From Ophthalmolycus amberensis (taxonomy: Eukaryota > Chordata > Actinopteri > Perciformes > Zoarcidae): a DNA stretch of 64,000 bases. Both the position numbers and the translations under genes were made by a program. Where the stretch lies: positions 707,001-771,000 of the forward strand of contig JAFEUB010001062.1 in the NCBI GenBank assembly GCA_024529925.1. Direction: 5' to 3'. Below, in pieces: positions 44,574 through 57,200 of this stretch; within the stretch, counting starts at the first letter, position 1, and each line of letters starts with the position of its first letter. The notes under the pieces are model-generated. The model saw only the letters and a program-made list of their open reading frames with translations. It was not told the origin of the DNA and searched no databases.

Positions 44574-46847
44574 TGAGAGTGATCCAATTCTCGCATTCTT
44601 TTTCACTGAAATAATTAGGCATTAAAGAGTAACTCAACCCATAACACTTTCTTCAGCTGACAACCAATGTGTATGTAGTTACTACATACACAAACACATT
44701 ATACAACACCACTACATTGTAGTAGTGTTGTTGATGGATTCAGGTCCAAATCTTGACATTTTAGTGCAAAGTGTTAGAATTCTACATATTGTGTTAAAAT
44801 GTGCATAGAAACTGCCCTCTAGTGGTTAAACCCAGATGTTGCATTTTCATTTTGCTCTGGGCTGATTTGGAGCCACAATTTTCTTATGTGTCCATCTTCA
44901 AGAATTGATAGAAGCAGTGAGTTTACTGTGAACTCTCTTTATTTAGGAAGTGCTTTCAGACATCTGACAACAATCTATAATGTAGAAAGCTGCATCTTTT
45001 CAATACCAGTATCTGATTCGCCTTAGAATCAAGTCATTTCAGCACCTCTACTGATAACTGACCTGTGGTTAAAATGTCTGAAGACTACAGTCATGTGCCT
45101 GCATGTCCATTGAAATAGGGCTTGCTTGCTGTGATCCTTTCTCCGGTTCATACTGGCCATTAACAGATCTCCCCCCGCCCCCCCCCCAATGCTCTTTCAG
45201 TGGAAGTGATGAGGGACACAATGTGTACAAATGCATTCTAACGTTCATCTGAAGATAGTTTGACGCTTCAGCTGTCTAGAAGATATTGACATAATTTGTG
45301 TCAAATGCAAAGGGGCATTACAGACATGCATCTGACCCAGCGTCAAGGGACCAGATCTGCCTGGTGTAGCTGACCAATCATAGCACAGTAGTACCAGCTG
45401 TTCACAGCATGAGGAAGTGACTTGGCTTTGCATTTTTACCTTGATGTGAGATCCATATCTCTGTCTCTGTGTGCTTGTGTAACCAGGAGGCAGAGGAGAT
45501 GCACATCAAAGCCATCCAGATCAAGGAGCAGCTTCTGGGCCACGAGGACTACGAGGTGGCTCTGTCTGTGGGTCACCTGGCCTCCCTCTACAACTACGAC
45601 ATGAACCAGTACGAGGACGCAGAGAGGCTCTACCTGCGCTCCATCGCTATCGGTCAGACATGGGGTGGGATGGATGGGTCACACATGCTGGCTGTTCTTC
45701 AGCTCTTACTTCCTCTCTTTACTGTACAAATGATACCTGAGCTGCTGAATAAGCAGGCTGGTAACACTTCCTATGAACTGAACCTCAGAGCCAGTTGGCC
45801 ATTCTCCATAGGTCACCATGGTGATTTAGCAAGCCTGCTTCTCGATCCCACAGAGCCTGGTTTAATCATGGCTGGATAGCTTTGTAACACAGGCCTGTAA
45901 TCACTCCTGTGTCTCTTGGATTCCAGAAAAACACTGTCTCTCTTGACACTAGCCTCTGATGCTTAATGTCTGCCCATGGCTGAATAGCCCACGGTGGGGC
46001 AACCAGTTAGCTACCAGCAGCCTGTTCAGCAGAACATTTCTGGATTCATCACTTGATCTCATAAACATCAGAAAATAGCTTCTTTTTTTTTTAAAGGTAA
46101 AGCAGTAAAGTATCAATTGGCAAGTTTAACATTTCTGCAAAAAATGGACATAAAGTGCAATGTGTAATACATGTGTAATACATGTGCCAAACACTAGAGG
46201 TCAGCATTTCTCCTCTGCTACTGGAGCTACAAACTTGCAGCAGGACAAGACTGCGCAGAATTCAACCAAACTGCTGAAGCTCTGAGAGCCGGTTGAAATA
46301 ACCCTGCTACCTTACAATCTCTGTGTGGTGTCTATTGTTTGTTCACTGTGAACTGACCGGGGGCTGTACGCTCTGTCGGGTTTAATAGTTTGTTCATTAC
46401 AGCTAAAGTGGCCTCAAATCATGCTTAACTTTAAGCCTCAATATAATTTAAACGGGTGAGTTGCCGCTTGATTGCAACAAATGGATTATCGGAAGATTTG
46501 ACAATGCATGCTTAGTGGTTTGACCGATCAATGAATCGCTCTGGAATGATGAAACACGGTGTGATGTGTGTTGTGTCCTCACAGGTAAGAAGCTGTTTGG
46601 AGAGGGCTACAGTGGGCTGGAGTACGACTACCGAGGCCTCATCAAACTCTACAACTCAGTGGGAAACTATGAGAAGGTGTTTGAATACCACAACGTACTG
46701 TCCAACTGGAACCGGCTGAGGGACCGGCAGTTTGCCGTGGCAGATGCCCTGGAGGATGTCAACACTACGCCCCAGCAGACCCAGGAGGTGGTACAAGCGT
46801 TCCTATTGGCTCAGAGCCTGGGCCCCACCCGGCCCTGTCTCGGCTGA
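36016..46847 (+). CDS. appbp2: appbp2: amyloid beta precursor protein binding protein 2 (PAT1)
   Basis: TPR-repeat protein. In mammals it binds the basolateral sorting signal of APP and microtubules, and serves as a substrate receptor of a CUL2 ubiquitin ligase that reads Arg-containing C-terminal degrons. Thirteen exons join in frame without error: 36016-36153, 38543-38631, 39585-39736, 40779-40902, 41810-41978, 42112-42201, 42305-42372, 42460-42565, 42649-42773, 43164-43249, 44296-44486, 45487-45652 and 46585-46847, giving 588 residues (human 585). It is strongly conserved throughout: start MAAVELEWIPETLYNTAIS, SRRCSYIAESDA, KYHLGEETFKLAQ, VFGGKNIHVATAHEDLAYSS, KAFGEFNVQTAKHYGNLGRL, HLASLYNYDMNQYEDAE. 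The C-terminal third holds clear TPRs. The last about 15 residues diverge. The start is fixed by the conserved MAAVELEW. Confidence 0.97.
36282..36549 (+). repeat. 134-bp tandem duplication in appbp2 intron 1
   Basis: Copy 1 (36282-36415) and copy 2 (36416-36549) match with one difference seen (gaactgttg against gaacggttg). The duplication is therefore recent, or an assembly artefact. Confidence 0.92.
38543..38631 (+). CDS. appbp2: appbp2 exon 2 (residues 47-75)
   Basis: Acceptor tgtctcag, donor aaaag|gtaagg. Encodes LYQQGRLCQLGGEFCELEVF. Confidence 0.95.
39585..39736 (+). CDS. appbp2: appbp2 exon 3 (residues 76-126)
   Basis: Acceptor ccctgcag, donor gctgg|gtaaat. A 17-base G tract begins at intron position +7. 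Encodes HHCFQALMDHGVKVASVLAN. Confidence 0.95.
39743..39759. repeat. G17 homopolymer beside the exon 3 donor
   Basis: Seventeen consecutive G at intron positions +7 to +23. Confidence 0.95.
40779..40902 (+). CDS. appbp2: appbp2 exon 4 (residues 127-167)
   Basis: Acceptor gattgtag, donor gtcag|gtcagt. Encodes GGFLSDAGWYGDAEKVFLSC. Confidence 0.95.
41378..41400. repeat. G23 homopolymer in appbp2 intron 4
   Basis: Twenty-three consecutive G, preceded by ggggc. Confidence 0.95.
41810..41978 (+). CDS. appbp2: appbp2 exon 5 (residues 168-224)
   Basis: Acceptor tgcacag, donor cgag|gtaaac. Encodes LLHVRNGNCKYHLGEETF and AALYGELCALLFAKSHYDE. Confidence 0.95.
42112..42201 (+). CDS. appbp2: appbp2 exon 6 (residues 225-254)
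   Basis: Acceptor ttttccag. The donor aag|gttaac is weak, and the following intron is only 103 bp. Encodes GLPVKVVVDVLRQASK. Confidence 0.94.
42305..42372 (+). CDS. appbp2: appbp2 exon 7 (residues 255-276)
   Basis: Acceptor gctgcag, donor gcgag|gtaacc. Encodes ACVVKREFRKAEQLIKHAV. Confidence 0.94.
42460..42565 (+). CDS. appbp2: appbp2 exon 8 (residues 277-312)
   Basis: Acceptor tctggcag, donor accag|gtaagt. Encodes HPKYSDTLLDYGFYLLNVDN. Followed by an 83-bp intron. Confidence 0.95.
42649..42773 (+). CDS. appbp2: appbp2 exon 9 (residues 313-353)
   Basis: Acceptor aattgcag, donor gctct|gtgagt. Encodes LDIRQSVFGGKNIHVATAHE. Confidence 0.95.
43164..43249 (+). CDS. appbp2: appbp2 exon 10 (residues 354-382)
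   Basis: Acceptor ccctcag, donor aaag|gtgagg. Encodes FHAERAIDIITHILPEDHLL. Confidence 0.95.
44296..44486 (+). CDS. appbp2: appbp2 exon 11 (residues 383-446)
   Basis: Acceptor ccctcag. The donor is ttcaag|gtgtgt, the first unit of an 84-bp GT repeat. Encodes ALILEEIAIDCHNKETEERL and the TPR helix KAFGEFNVQTAKHYGNLGRL. Confidence 0.95.
44487..44570. repeat. (GT)42 microsatellite that forms the exon 11 splice donor
   Basis: Perfect GT dinucleotides start at the first base of intron 11. Confidence 0.98.
45487..45652 (+). CDS. appbp2: appbp2 exon 12 (residues 447-501)
   Basis: Acceptor gtaaccag, donor tatcg|gtcaga. Encodes EAEEMHIKAIQIKEQLLG and HLASLYNYDMNQYEDAERLY, canonical TPR sequence. 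Confidence 0.96.
46585..46847 (+). CDS. appbp2: appbp2 exon 13 (residues 502-588 and stop)
   Basis: Acceptor ctcacag, then gtaagaag, so the exon itself starts with a donor-like sequence. Encodes KKLFGEGYSGLEYDYRGLIK and ends LAQSLGPTRPCLG before tga. Confidence 0.95.
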
Positions 46848-49830
46848 ATTTTATGAAGGAAGAGAGGGAATAAGAGACATGTGGGCTTTAGTCTGGTGAG
46901 GACATGTACTAAGTACCAATGTGATGCTTCAGTTGCACACAGTCAATTAGTAATGCACAGTCAATTCAAGTGTCACCGGCGATTTGTTGGCTTTATAGTC
47001 TCTGCAGATGCCAGTACACACAGACATACACACACATTTAGCTGTGCAAAAAAACAAAGTAGAGACACCATTATCAAACCTCATGGACATTTCTACACCA
47101 CCAAGATGCAGCTCCAGGCTGGATGCAGCTTCACCCCACAGAGCGGACCGTTTCTCTGAGAGAAAGAGGAACCATGACTGAGCGGGAAAACCCCGCAACC
47201 ATCCTGTAAGGATGACAAATGATCTCTTTTCTCGCTCGCCTTTTTTCTTTTAATTTTGGAATCGGAGGAGATTTTAATGTTTTTTTTGTATTTGAACCAG
47301 TGTATCTCTGAATGCCATGAGACACATCGCAGATGGAACCATGTTTCTCCAGGGCTCTCGACACAACAGTGACTGGACACCAAGCTCATCTGTGAAAGAC
47401 TTTGAACCCACATCAACGTCACCACTTGGTGGATCAGAGAAAGAAAATGTCAGATATTTTTGACACTTGTACAGTAAAATAATGCAGCAGATTGTACACT
47501 TGTTTTTTGTTTTTTGTTTTCCTTTGCAAAGAAATGAAAGTGGACCTTAAGAGAACTGCTCGTTGGAGAGAGATTACAAACAGTGGAATGTGTTCATCCA
47601 GTGGGTATAACGTTGCACACAGCTCTTGTTTTCACGATATATTTCATCAGTTTTTATCTCTGTTTCCAGCTTAGTACTGACAAAAATTAAAATGCCAACA
47701 ATTTATATGTAAACAAGTGTTTATGTAGCCCTTTGTATATGCTTTTCTTACTGAGAGAGCCATGAAGTCTGAAGAAAGGCTCCACACTTTTACTTTAAAT
47801 GAGGGATTTGGATAGGAGTGAACAGAGGAAGATGCTACATGTACAGAGGCTTCTACGCCTCCCTTTGTGCGTGCGCGTGCGCGTGCGTGCGCGCGGATAG
47901 AACGCTGGGTGTCCAAGTGCTCCACTGATGATTACCAGCTTGCAGTTATCTGTCTGTAGACGGACCAGTACTCTTAAGTGCTAAATACCCTATTCTACCC
48001 TTAGGGGCCCTACGATGGTGACCTATATTGTGTGCATGTGTCGTTGACCTGTGCATTGTTCCTCTCCCTCCTGTCAAACATCCCATGAATGCAAAGGCTC
48101 ACATATTTGGTTACTGGACCATGTTTTTCCATCAGCCTGACCACACTGACTGTTGGTGTCTGAAGCCCATCAGTTGTTTCATCTTACAGCTTAACTCCTG
48201 CTTGAAAGGGTGCTGCTCTTTAATCATGATGAACCAATGGGAGAAATAACCCTGAACACAACCAATAGCATCTGGTTTTTGTTTTTCTTAAATATTGCCC
48301 TGGTGCCCATTTGTTATGACTCATGTCTATGAAAATGAATCTCTATCAGTCTGACGCGTCAGGCAGGCGCTTGTCTAAATGTAGCACTTTGAAACGATCA
48401 GATCACTTTACCAGAAGTTTACAAGTTACCGAGTTAGGCCTGTAGAGGTAAAACCATACAGTATTCTGAAAGCTTAAACATCTTTTCTGTCGTACAGATG
48501 TGTGTTCTTCCTACCGTGGGAATCATTGTGCGACATCACTGCTGTAGTGACACTTTAAAATGCTACAAATGAAATCCCATACACGTGTGTTGTATTTGGG
48601 TGGAGGCAGATATGTCAGAGATGGTGATCTCTAAACCTTGGTGAAACAGAATAAACTATTTGCATGGCTAAATACCATGACAGGTAAGTTAGAAATAGAT
48701 GCTCTCATAATTTGGGTGAACTGACCCTTGAAGCAGTGCAGAATGAAAAGTGCTCGGTGTGTGGTCATGGATGAAGTGAAACGAGTATTTCTGTAGAGAA
48801 ATAACGAGATTTTCTCACTGATGGAAAATGTTGTCCAGCTTTAAAATGAATTCAGGCATTAATATCTGCAACGTTGTTGAACATGTGACGCCTTTGTTAA
48901 GCGCCCCACTGTTTCCTTCGTCTCAGTGAATGAAGGAAACCAGCTTTGCCTTGCTGTTGCTTCAGTGCTCTCAGACGCCTCCCTCTAGCAGGGATGTGAG
49001 TGGCTCTAGCTGAGGAGGTCCAGCCTTAGCCCCCTTAAAAGGACGCTCAGCTACACTCTCGGTGCTTCGGCCTCAACAAGCACGCCCTCTCTCTGGGGAG
49101 ATGGCGAAACGGTTTCCAGGGCAGAGGTGGAAATGAATGTTACCTGCAGTCTGTACTTGCAAAAAGTTCTGTACTCGGATAACAGATTAGATTTGGACAA
49201 TTTACAGAAAACGGCGTATTGCAACAGTTTGGCTTGTGACAAATGGTCAATACATATCTTTGTGTCCATCAAAGTAAAACATAATGGAAAGCTGTACCCT
49301 CAGATACTCCACACTCAGATGTAATCATGGGTAATCCATCCTAGTGTTTATTCTCTCCTCCAGTTATGGTCACATGTCGACCTATTGCATTGCATTCTGG
49401 TCTATTAGGGCTACTGTTTTGGAGCCAATGTTAAGTGATTTCTGCGGTGGATTGTTCTTTGTACCGAGCGTGAAAGTGAGGAAAGGCTATTTTTTCACTG
49501 ATTTGAACACAAAGCCTTTTCTGTCCAACCTCCAGCTTCACTGTCGATACGTCACGGTCACATCCTCTCCTCGGCCAGCAGGAAGACATGGATCCACAGA
49601 TGGGATTAGTTTAATGTTGAAGTGTCTGCGGGTGTTTGTCCTTTATCACGAACACAGAGACGAGCAGTCCGGTGGAATGTACGAGACGTGGTTTGACTTG
49701 ACAATACCTACTGGTCTTCATTGTGATCTCCTGATATCTGAAAGGGAATACCATAGTTCCAGTGTGGGGTGGGTGGGGGGAAAGATGGACAAAGTTAAAG
49801 ATGTTCAATAAAGCTGTGATCTCTCCAACA
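46848..49830 (+). other. appbp2: Probable appbp2 3' UTR
   Basis: Non-coding sequence after the stop. Candidate polyadenylation signals are aataaa at 48650-48655 and, better placed before a T/C-rich stretch, 49807-49812. Short frames inside have no family resemblance. A perfect CArg-box sequence ccttaaaagg is at 49033-49042. Confidence 0.45.
47866..47896. repeat. Alternating purine-pyrimidine (GT/GC) tract
   Basis: About 30 bp of tgcgtgcgcg-type alternation, inside the putative appbp2 3' UTR. Confidence 0.9.
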
Positions 49831-51211
49831 GCCCTGTTTCTCTCTCCAAGTTCAGCTGATCGACACCAAATGTGACGAGGGATGTTTCACTGTTGTCCTG
49901 TTACTGCTTCACTGTTAGCTGCAAAAACATTAAAACGTATATCATTGATCACAAAAGCCACATGCGTTTCTCTCTCTTGTGTTCGCACCTTAGAATTCAT
50001 TCACGTCCCAATTGAACGAAACTTGGCCAAACAACTGTCGTAAATATACAAGAAGAGTTGATGGTACCTAAATGTATTTAATAAAACAACCCATTCAGTT
50101 TCCTTCCTTGGCTGTTCGGCCTTATGTTCCATGAACAAGCCCCTCTGTGAACAGCTTCACAATACAGACTGGAAAGATGGTGTGTGTGTGAGTGAGTGCT
50201 GCTAAACTGGCGATTTCTGGGTCAGAAAGAAGCAGCTGTTGAAGATATTTATTGTTCAATTCAAACATTTGTCAGGACACTTCAGGTGAATATGGTAAAT
50301 AAAGATGACCTAATCTATACCACCATGAAACGTCCCCAGTTTATAAATTACATGAAGAGAATTTATTTTTTGAATACAAGCTTTCTGAAATAATTTGTTT
50401 AAAAATAAACGGCTAAATGTGTATTTTGGATGTTTTTTCTTTCCACTAGTCTGAAAATAGACAACATCCGTTTTGTTCTTTGTTGTTGCCTTGGGTGTCT
50501 CAACTTAATAGAAATCTCTGCTGGAGAGCAGACAATGCTATTCAGACAGTAGAGTTATACCCAACCTACTTCGTCGGCAGTTTAGAGAAGCCCATTGGTG
50601 TTTGAACAGTACAATCCTGAATGTGTGTCATCTAACTGTGTTGTACAGTAGGTACACAAGGACCACTCTTCTTAGGACTGTCTTTCAGCATTTTATTGCA
50701 AGGCAGCAGTAATGGCAACAGGATAACCTCCCTGAAACAAAGCCTTCATCGGGTCTCTCCCACATCAATGCTCTCGAACTGCTGGAAGTCCAGAACGAAG
50801 AGAAAGAGCAGAATTCACGGCCATATTACAAAAAGATAACAAAAGTCTCAAGATATTCAAACCCCACAAACATCTTTCTGGAAAATATTACTGCCCTTGC
50901 AGAAACCTACTAGCCAACATGGTCTCTACAGCACACTGAAGTGTTGCAAGCTACCTGGCAGCACGGCTACACCTGCACAGCTCCATGAAGAAATGTTTTT
51001 CTCCACATTAGTTTGGAAAAACTTGCCCGTTCATCCACAGAGCCCTGACAAACACCCTCCAATGCCCCTGGGATGAAGTGCTCTCATGTCAGGAGGGAAG
51101 TAGGGACACAAAATAACCTTCCATTACTCACAGACAACTTCAACAGAACTGACAATAATTTGATCCCTGAACAGAGACGGGTGTCTGCTGCTTACAATTT
51201 ATCACGTTTTT
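49831..51211. other. Non-genic sequence up to the satellite array
   Basis: Further aataaa motifs occur near 50080, 50296 and 50406, so some appbp2 transcripts could extend here. No gene recognised. Confidence 0.4.
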
Positions 51212-54200
51212 GTGTAGACAGGGCAGTATAACTCATAGTTCCAGCTGTAGACAGGGCAGTAACTCATAGTTCCAGCGTAGACAGGGCAGTATAACTCATA
51301 GTTCCAGCATAGACAGGGCAGTATAACTCATAGTTCCAGTGTAGACAGGGCAGTATAACTCATAGTTCCAGCGTAGACAGGGCAGTATAACTCATAGTTC
51401 CAGTGTAGACAGGGCAGTATAACTCATAGTTCCAGCGTAGACAGGGCAGTATAACTCATAGTTCCAGCGTAGACAGGGCAGTATAACTCATAGTTCCAGC
51501 GTAGACAGGGCAGTATAACTCATAGTTCCAGCGTAGACAGGGCAGTATAACTCATAGTTCCAGCATAGACAGGGCAGTATAACTCATAGTTCCAGCATAG
51601 ACAGGGCAGTATAACTCATAGTTCCAGTGTAGACAGGGCAGTATAACTCATAGTTCCAGCATAGACAGGGCAGTATAACTCATAGTTCCAGTGTAGACAG
51701 GGCAGTATAACTCATAGTTCCAGTGTAGACAGGGCAGTATAACTCATACTTCCAGTGTAGACAGGGCAGTATAACTCATAGTTCCAGTGTAGACAGGGCA
51801 GTATAACTCATAGTTCCAGTGTAGACAGGGCAGTATAACTCATACTTCCAGCATAGACAGGGCAGTATAACTCATAGTTCCAGTGTAGACAGGGCAGTAT
51901 AACTCATAGTTCCAGCATAGACAGGGCAGTATAACTCATAGTTCCAGTGTAGACAGGGCAGTATAACTCATAGTTCCAGCATAGACAGGGCAGTATAACT
52001 CATAGTTCCAGTGTAGACAGGGCAGTATAACTCATAGTTCCAGTGTAGACAGGGCAGTATAACTCATACTTCCAGTGTAGACAGGGCAGTATAACTCATA
52101 GTTCCAGTGTAGACAGGGCAGTATAACTCATAGTTCCAGTGTAGACAGGGCAGTATAACTCATACTTCCAGCATAGACAGGGCAGTATAACTCATAGTTC
52201 CAGTGTAGACAGGGCAGTATAACTCATAGTTCCAGCGTAGACAGGGCAGTATAACTCATAGTTCCAGCGTAGACAGGGCAGTATAACTCATAGTTCCAGC
52301 ATAGACAGGGCAGTATAACTCATAGTTCCAGTGTAGACAGGGCAGTATAACTCATACTTCCAGCATAGACAGGGCAGTATAACTCATAGTTCCAGTGTAG
52401 ACAGGGCAGTATAACTCATACTTCCAGCATAGACAGGGCAGTATAACTCATAGTTCCAGTGTAGACAGGGCAGTATAACTCATAGTTCCAGTGTAGACAG
52501 GGCAGTATAACTCATAGTTCCAGCGTAGACAGGGCAGTATAACTCATAGTCCCAGTGTAGACAGGGCAGTATAACTCATATTTCCAGCGTAGACAGGGCA
52601 GTATAACTCATAGTTCCAGTGTAGACAGGGCAGTATAACTCATAGTTCCAGCGTAGACAGGGCAGTATAACTCATAGTTCCAGTGTAGACAGGGCAGTAT
52701 AACTCATAGTTCCAGTGTAGACAGGGCAGTATAACTCATAGTTCCAGTGTAGACAGGGCAGTATAACTCATAGTTCCAGCATAGACAGGGCAGTATAACT
52801 CATAGTTCCAGTGTAGACAGGGCAGTATAACTCATAGTTCCAGCATAGACAGGGCAGTATAACTCATAGTTCCAGTGTAGACAGGGCAGTATAACTCATA
52901 GTTCCAGTGTAGACAGGGCAGTATAACTCATAGTTCCAGTGTAGACAGGGCAGTATAACTCATAGTTCCAGCATAGACAGGGCAGTATAACTCATAGTTC
53001 CAGTGTAGACAGGGCAGTATAACTCATAGTCCCAGCGTAGACAGGGCAGTATAACTCATAGTTCCAGCATAGACAGGGCAGTATAACTCATAGTCCCAGC
53101 ATAGACAGGGCAGTATAACTCATAGTTCCAGTGTAGACAGGGCAGTATAACTCATAGTTCCAGTGTAGACAGGGCAGTATAACTCATAGTCCCAGCGTAG
53201 ACAGGGCAGTATAACTCATAGTTCCAGTGTAGACAGGGCAGTATAACTCATAGTTCCAGCGTAGACAGGGCAGTATAACTCATAGTTCCAGTGTAGACAG
53301 GGCAGTATAACTCATAGTTCCAGTGTAGACAGGGCAGTATAACTCATAGTTCCAGCATAGACAGGGCAGTATAACTCATAGTTCCAGTGTAGACAGGGCA
53401 GTATAACTCATAGTTCCAGCGTAGACAGGGCAGTATAACTCATAGTTCCAGCGTAGACAGGGCAGTATAACTCATAGTTCCAGTGTAGACAGGGCAGTAT
53501 AACTCATAGTTCCAGCATAGACAGGGCAGTATAACTCATAGTTCCAGTGTAGACAGGGCAGTATAACTCATAGTTCCAGCGTAGACAGGGCAGTATAACT
53601 CATAGTTCCAGCATAGACAGGGCAGTATAACTCATAGTTCCAGCATAGACAGGGCAGTATAACTCATAGTTCCAGTGTAGACAGGGCAGTATAACTCATA
53701 GTTCCAGTGTAGACAGGGCATTATAACTCATAGTTCCAGTGTAGACAGGGCAGTATAACTCATAGTTCCAGCGTAGACAGGGCAGTATAACTCATAGTTC
53801 CAGTGTAGACAGGGCAGTATAACTCATAGTTCCAGTGTAGACAGGGCAGTATAACTCATAGTTCCAGCATAGACAGGGCAGTATAACTCATACTTCCAGT
53901 GTAGACAGGGCAGTATAACTCATACTTCCAGCGTAGACAGGGCAGTATAACTCATAGTTCCAGCGTAGACAGGGCAGTATAACTCATAGTTCCAGTGTAG
54001 ACAGGGCAGTATAACTCATAGTTCCAGTGTAGACAGGGCAGTATAACTCATACTTCCAGCATAGACAGGGCAGTATAACTCATAGTTCCAGCATAGACAG
54101 GGCAGTATAACTCATAGTTCCAGCGTAGACAGGGCAGTATAACTCATACTTCCAGCATAGACAGGGCAGTATAACTCATACTTCCAGCGTAGACAGGGCA

Positions 54201-57200
54201 GTATAACTCATAGTTCCAGCGTAGACAGGGTAGTATAACTCATAGTTCCAGTGTAGACAGGGCAGTATAACTCATAGTTCCAGCGTAGACAGGGCAGTAT
54301 AACTCATAGTTCCAGCGTAGACAGGGCAGTATAACTCATAGTTCCAGCGTAGACAGGGCAGTATAACTCATAGTTCCAGCATAGACAGGGCAGTATAACT
54401 CATAGTTCCAGCATAGACAGGGCAGTATAACTCATAGTTCCAGTGTAGACAGGGCAGTATAACTCATAGTTCCAGTGTAGACAGGGCAGTATAACTCATA
54501 GTTCCAGCGTAGACAGGGCAGTATAACTCATAGTTCCAGCATAGACAGGGCAGTATAACTCATAGTTCCAGCATAGACAGGGCAGTATAACTCATAGTTC
54601 CAGCATAGACAGGGCAGTATAACTCATAGTTCCAGCATAGACAGGGCAGTATAACTCATAGTTCCAGCATAGACAGGGCAGTATAACTCATAGTTCCAGT
54701 GTAGACAGGGCAGTATAACTCATAGTTCCAGCATAGACAGGGCAGTATAACTCATAGTTCCAGTGTAGACAGGGCAGTATAACTCATAGTTCCAGTGTAG
54801 ACAGGGCAGTATAACTCATAGTTCCAGTGTAGACAGGGCAGTATAACTCATAGTTCCAGTGTAGACAGGGCAGTATAACTCATAGTTCCAGCATAGACAG
54901 GGCAGTATAACTCATACTTCCAGCGTAGACAGGGCAGTATAACTCATAGTTCCAGTGTAGACAGGGCAGTATAACTCATAGTTCCAGTGTAGACAGGGCA
55001 GTATAACTCATAGTTCCAGCGTAGACAGGGCAGTATAACTCATACTTCCAGTGTAGACAGGGCAGTATAACTCATAGTTCCAGTGTAGACAGGGCAGTAT
55101 AACTCATAGTTCCAGTGTAGACAGGGCAGTATAACTCATAGTTCCAGCGTAGACAGGGCAGTATAACTCATAGTTCCAGTGTAGACAGGGCAGTATAACT
55201 CATAGTTCCAGCATAGACAGGGCAGTATAACTCATAGTTCCAGTGTAGACAGGGCAGTATAACTCATAGTTCCAGCATAGACAGGGCAGTATAACTCATA
55301 GTTCCAGTGTAGACAGGGCAGTATAACTCATACTTCCAGTGTAGACAGGGCAGTATAACTCATAGTTCCAGTGTAGACAGGGCAGTATAACTCATAGTTC
55401 CAGTGTAGACAGGGCAGTATAACTCATACTTCCAGCGTAGACAGGGCAGTATAACTCATAGTTCCAGCGTAGACAGGGCAGTATAACTCATAGTTCCAGC
55501 ATAGACAGGGCAGTATAACTCATAGTTCCAGCATAGACAGGGCAGTATAACTCATAGTTCCAGTGTAGACAGGGCAGTATAACTCATACTTCCAGCATAG
55601 ACAGGGCAGTATAACTCATAGTCCCAGTGTAGACAGGGCAGTATAACTCATATTTCCAGCGTAGACAGGGCAGTATAACTCATAGTTCCAGTGTAGACAG
55701 GGCAGTATAACTCATATTTCCAGCGTAGACAGGGCAGTATAACTCATAGTTCCAGTGTAGACAGGGCAGTATAACTCATAGTTCCAGTGTAGACAGGGCA
55801 GTATAACTCATAGTCCCAGTGTAGACAGGGCAGTATAACTCATATTTCCAGCGTAGACAGGGCAGTATAACTCATAGTTCCAGTGTAGACAGGGCAGTAT
55901 AACTCATAGTTCCAGCGTAGACAGGGCAGTATAACTCATAGTCCCAGTGTAGACAGGGCAGTATAACTCATATTTCCAGCGTAGACAGGGCAGTATAACT
56001 CATAGTTCCAGTGTAGACAGGGCAGTATAACTCATAGTTCCAGCGTAGACAGGGCAGTATAACTCATAGTTCCAGCGTAGACAGGGCAGTATAACTCATA
56101 GTTCCAGCGTAGACAGGGCAGTATAACTCATAGTTCCAGCGTAGACAGGGCAGTATAACTCATAGTTCCAGTGTAGACAGGGCAGTATAACTCATAGTTC
56201 CAGTGTAGACAGGGCAGTATAACTCATAGTTCCAGTGTAGACAGGGCAGTATAACTCATAGTTCCAGCGTAGACAGGGCAGTATAACTCATAGTTCCAGT
56301 GTAGACAGGGCAGTATAACTCATAGTTCCAGCATAGACAGGGCAGTATAACTCATAGTTCCAGCATAGACAGGGCAGTATAACTCATAGTTCCAGTGTAG
56401 ACAGGGCAGTATAACTCATAGTTCCAGCATAGACAGGGCAGTATAACTCATAGTTCCAGTGTAGACAGGGCAGTATAACTCATAGTTCCAGCATAGACAG
56501 GGCAGTATAACTCATAGTTCCAGTGTAGACAGGGCAGTATAACTCATAGTTCCAGTGTAGACAGGGCAGTATAACTCATAGTTCCAGCATAGACAGGGCA
56601 GTATAACTCATAGTTCCAGCATAGACAGGGCAGTATAACTCATAGTCCCAGCGTAGACAGGGCAGTATAACTCATAGTTCCAGCATAGACAGGGCAGTAT
56701 AACTCATAGTTCCAGTGTAGACAGGGCAGTATAACTCATAGTTCCAGCATAGACAGGGCAGTATAACTCATAGTCCCAGCGTAGACAGGGCAGTATAACT
56801 CATAGTTCCAGCGTAGACAGGGCAGTATAACTCATAGTTCCAGCATAGACAGGGCAGTATAACTCATAGTCCCAGTGTAGACAGGGCAGTATAACTCATA
56901 GTTCCAGTGTAGACAGGGCAGTATAACTCATAGTTCCAGCATAGACAGGGCAGTATAACTCATAGTCCCAGCGTAGACAGGGCAGTATAACTCATAGTTC
57001 CAGCGTAGACAGGGCAGTATAACTCATAGTTCCAGTGTAGACAGGGCAGTATAACTCATAGTTCCAGCATAGACAGGGCAGTATAACTCATAGTCCCAGC
57101 ATAGACAGGGCAGTATAACTCATAGTTCCAGCGTAGACAGGGCAGTATAACTCATAGTTCCAGTGTAGACAGGGCAGTATAACTCATAGTTCCAGTGTAG

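Larger units (their letters stand above)
36154..46584 (+). other. appbp2: appbp2 introns
   Basis: Twelve GT/AG introns. Beyond the listed duplication and homopolymers, a C-rich tract lies at 45169-45187 in intron 11 and a T tract at 46082-46092 in intron 12. No further exon, RNA gene or intact transposon was recognised. Confidence 0.75.

Noticed and set aside
46585..46592. gtaagaag at the start of exon 13 as a splice donor
   Set aside because: It directly follows a good acceptor and encodes the conserved GKKLFGEG, so it is exon sequence.
46881..47425. Overlapping 77-110-codon frames after the appbp2 stop
   Set aside because: They lie in the 3' UTR, conflict with each other on the two strands and show no conserved motif.
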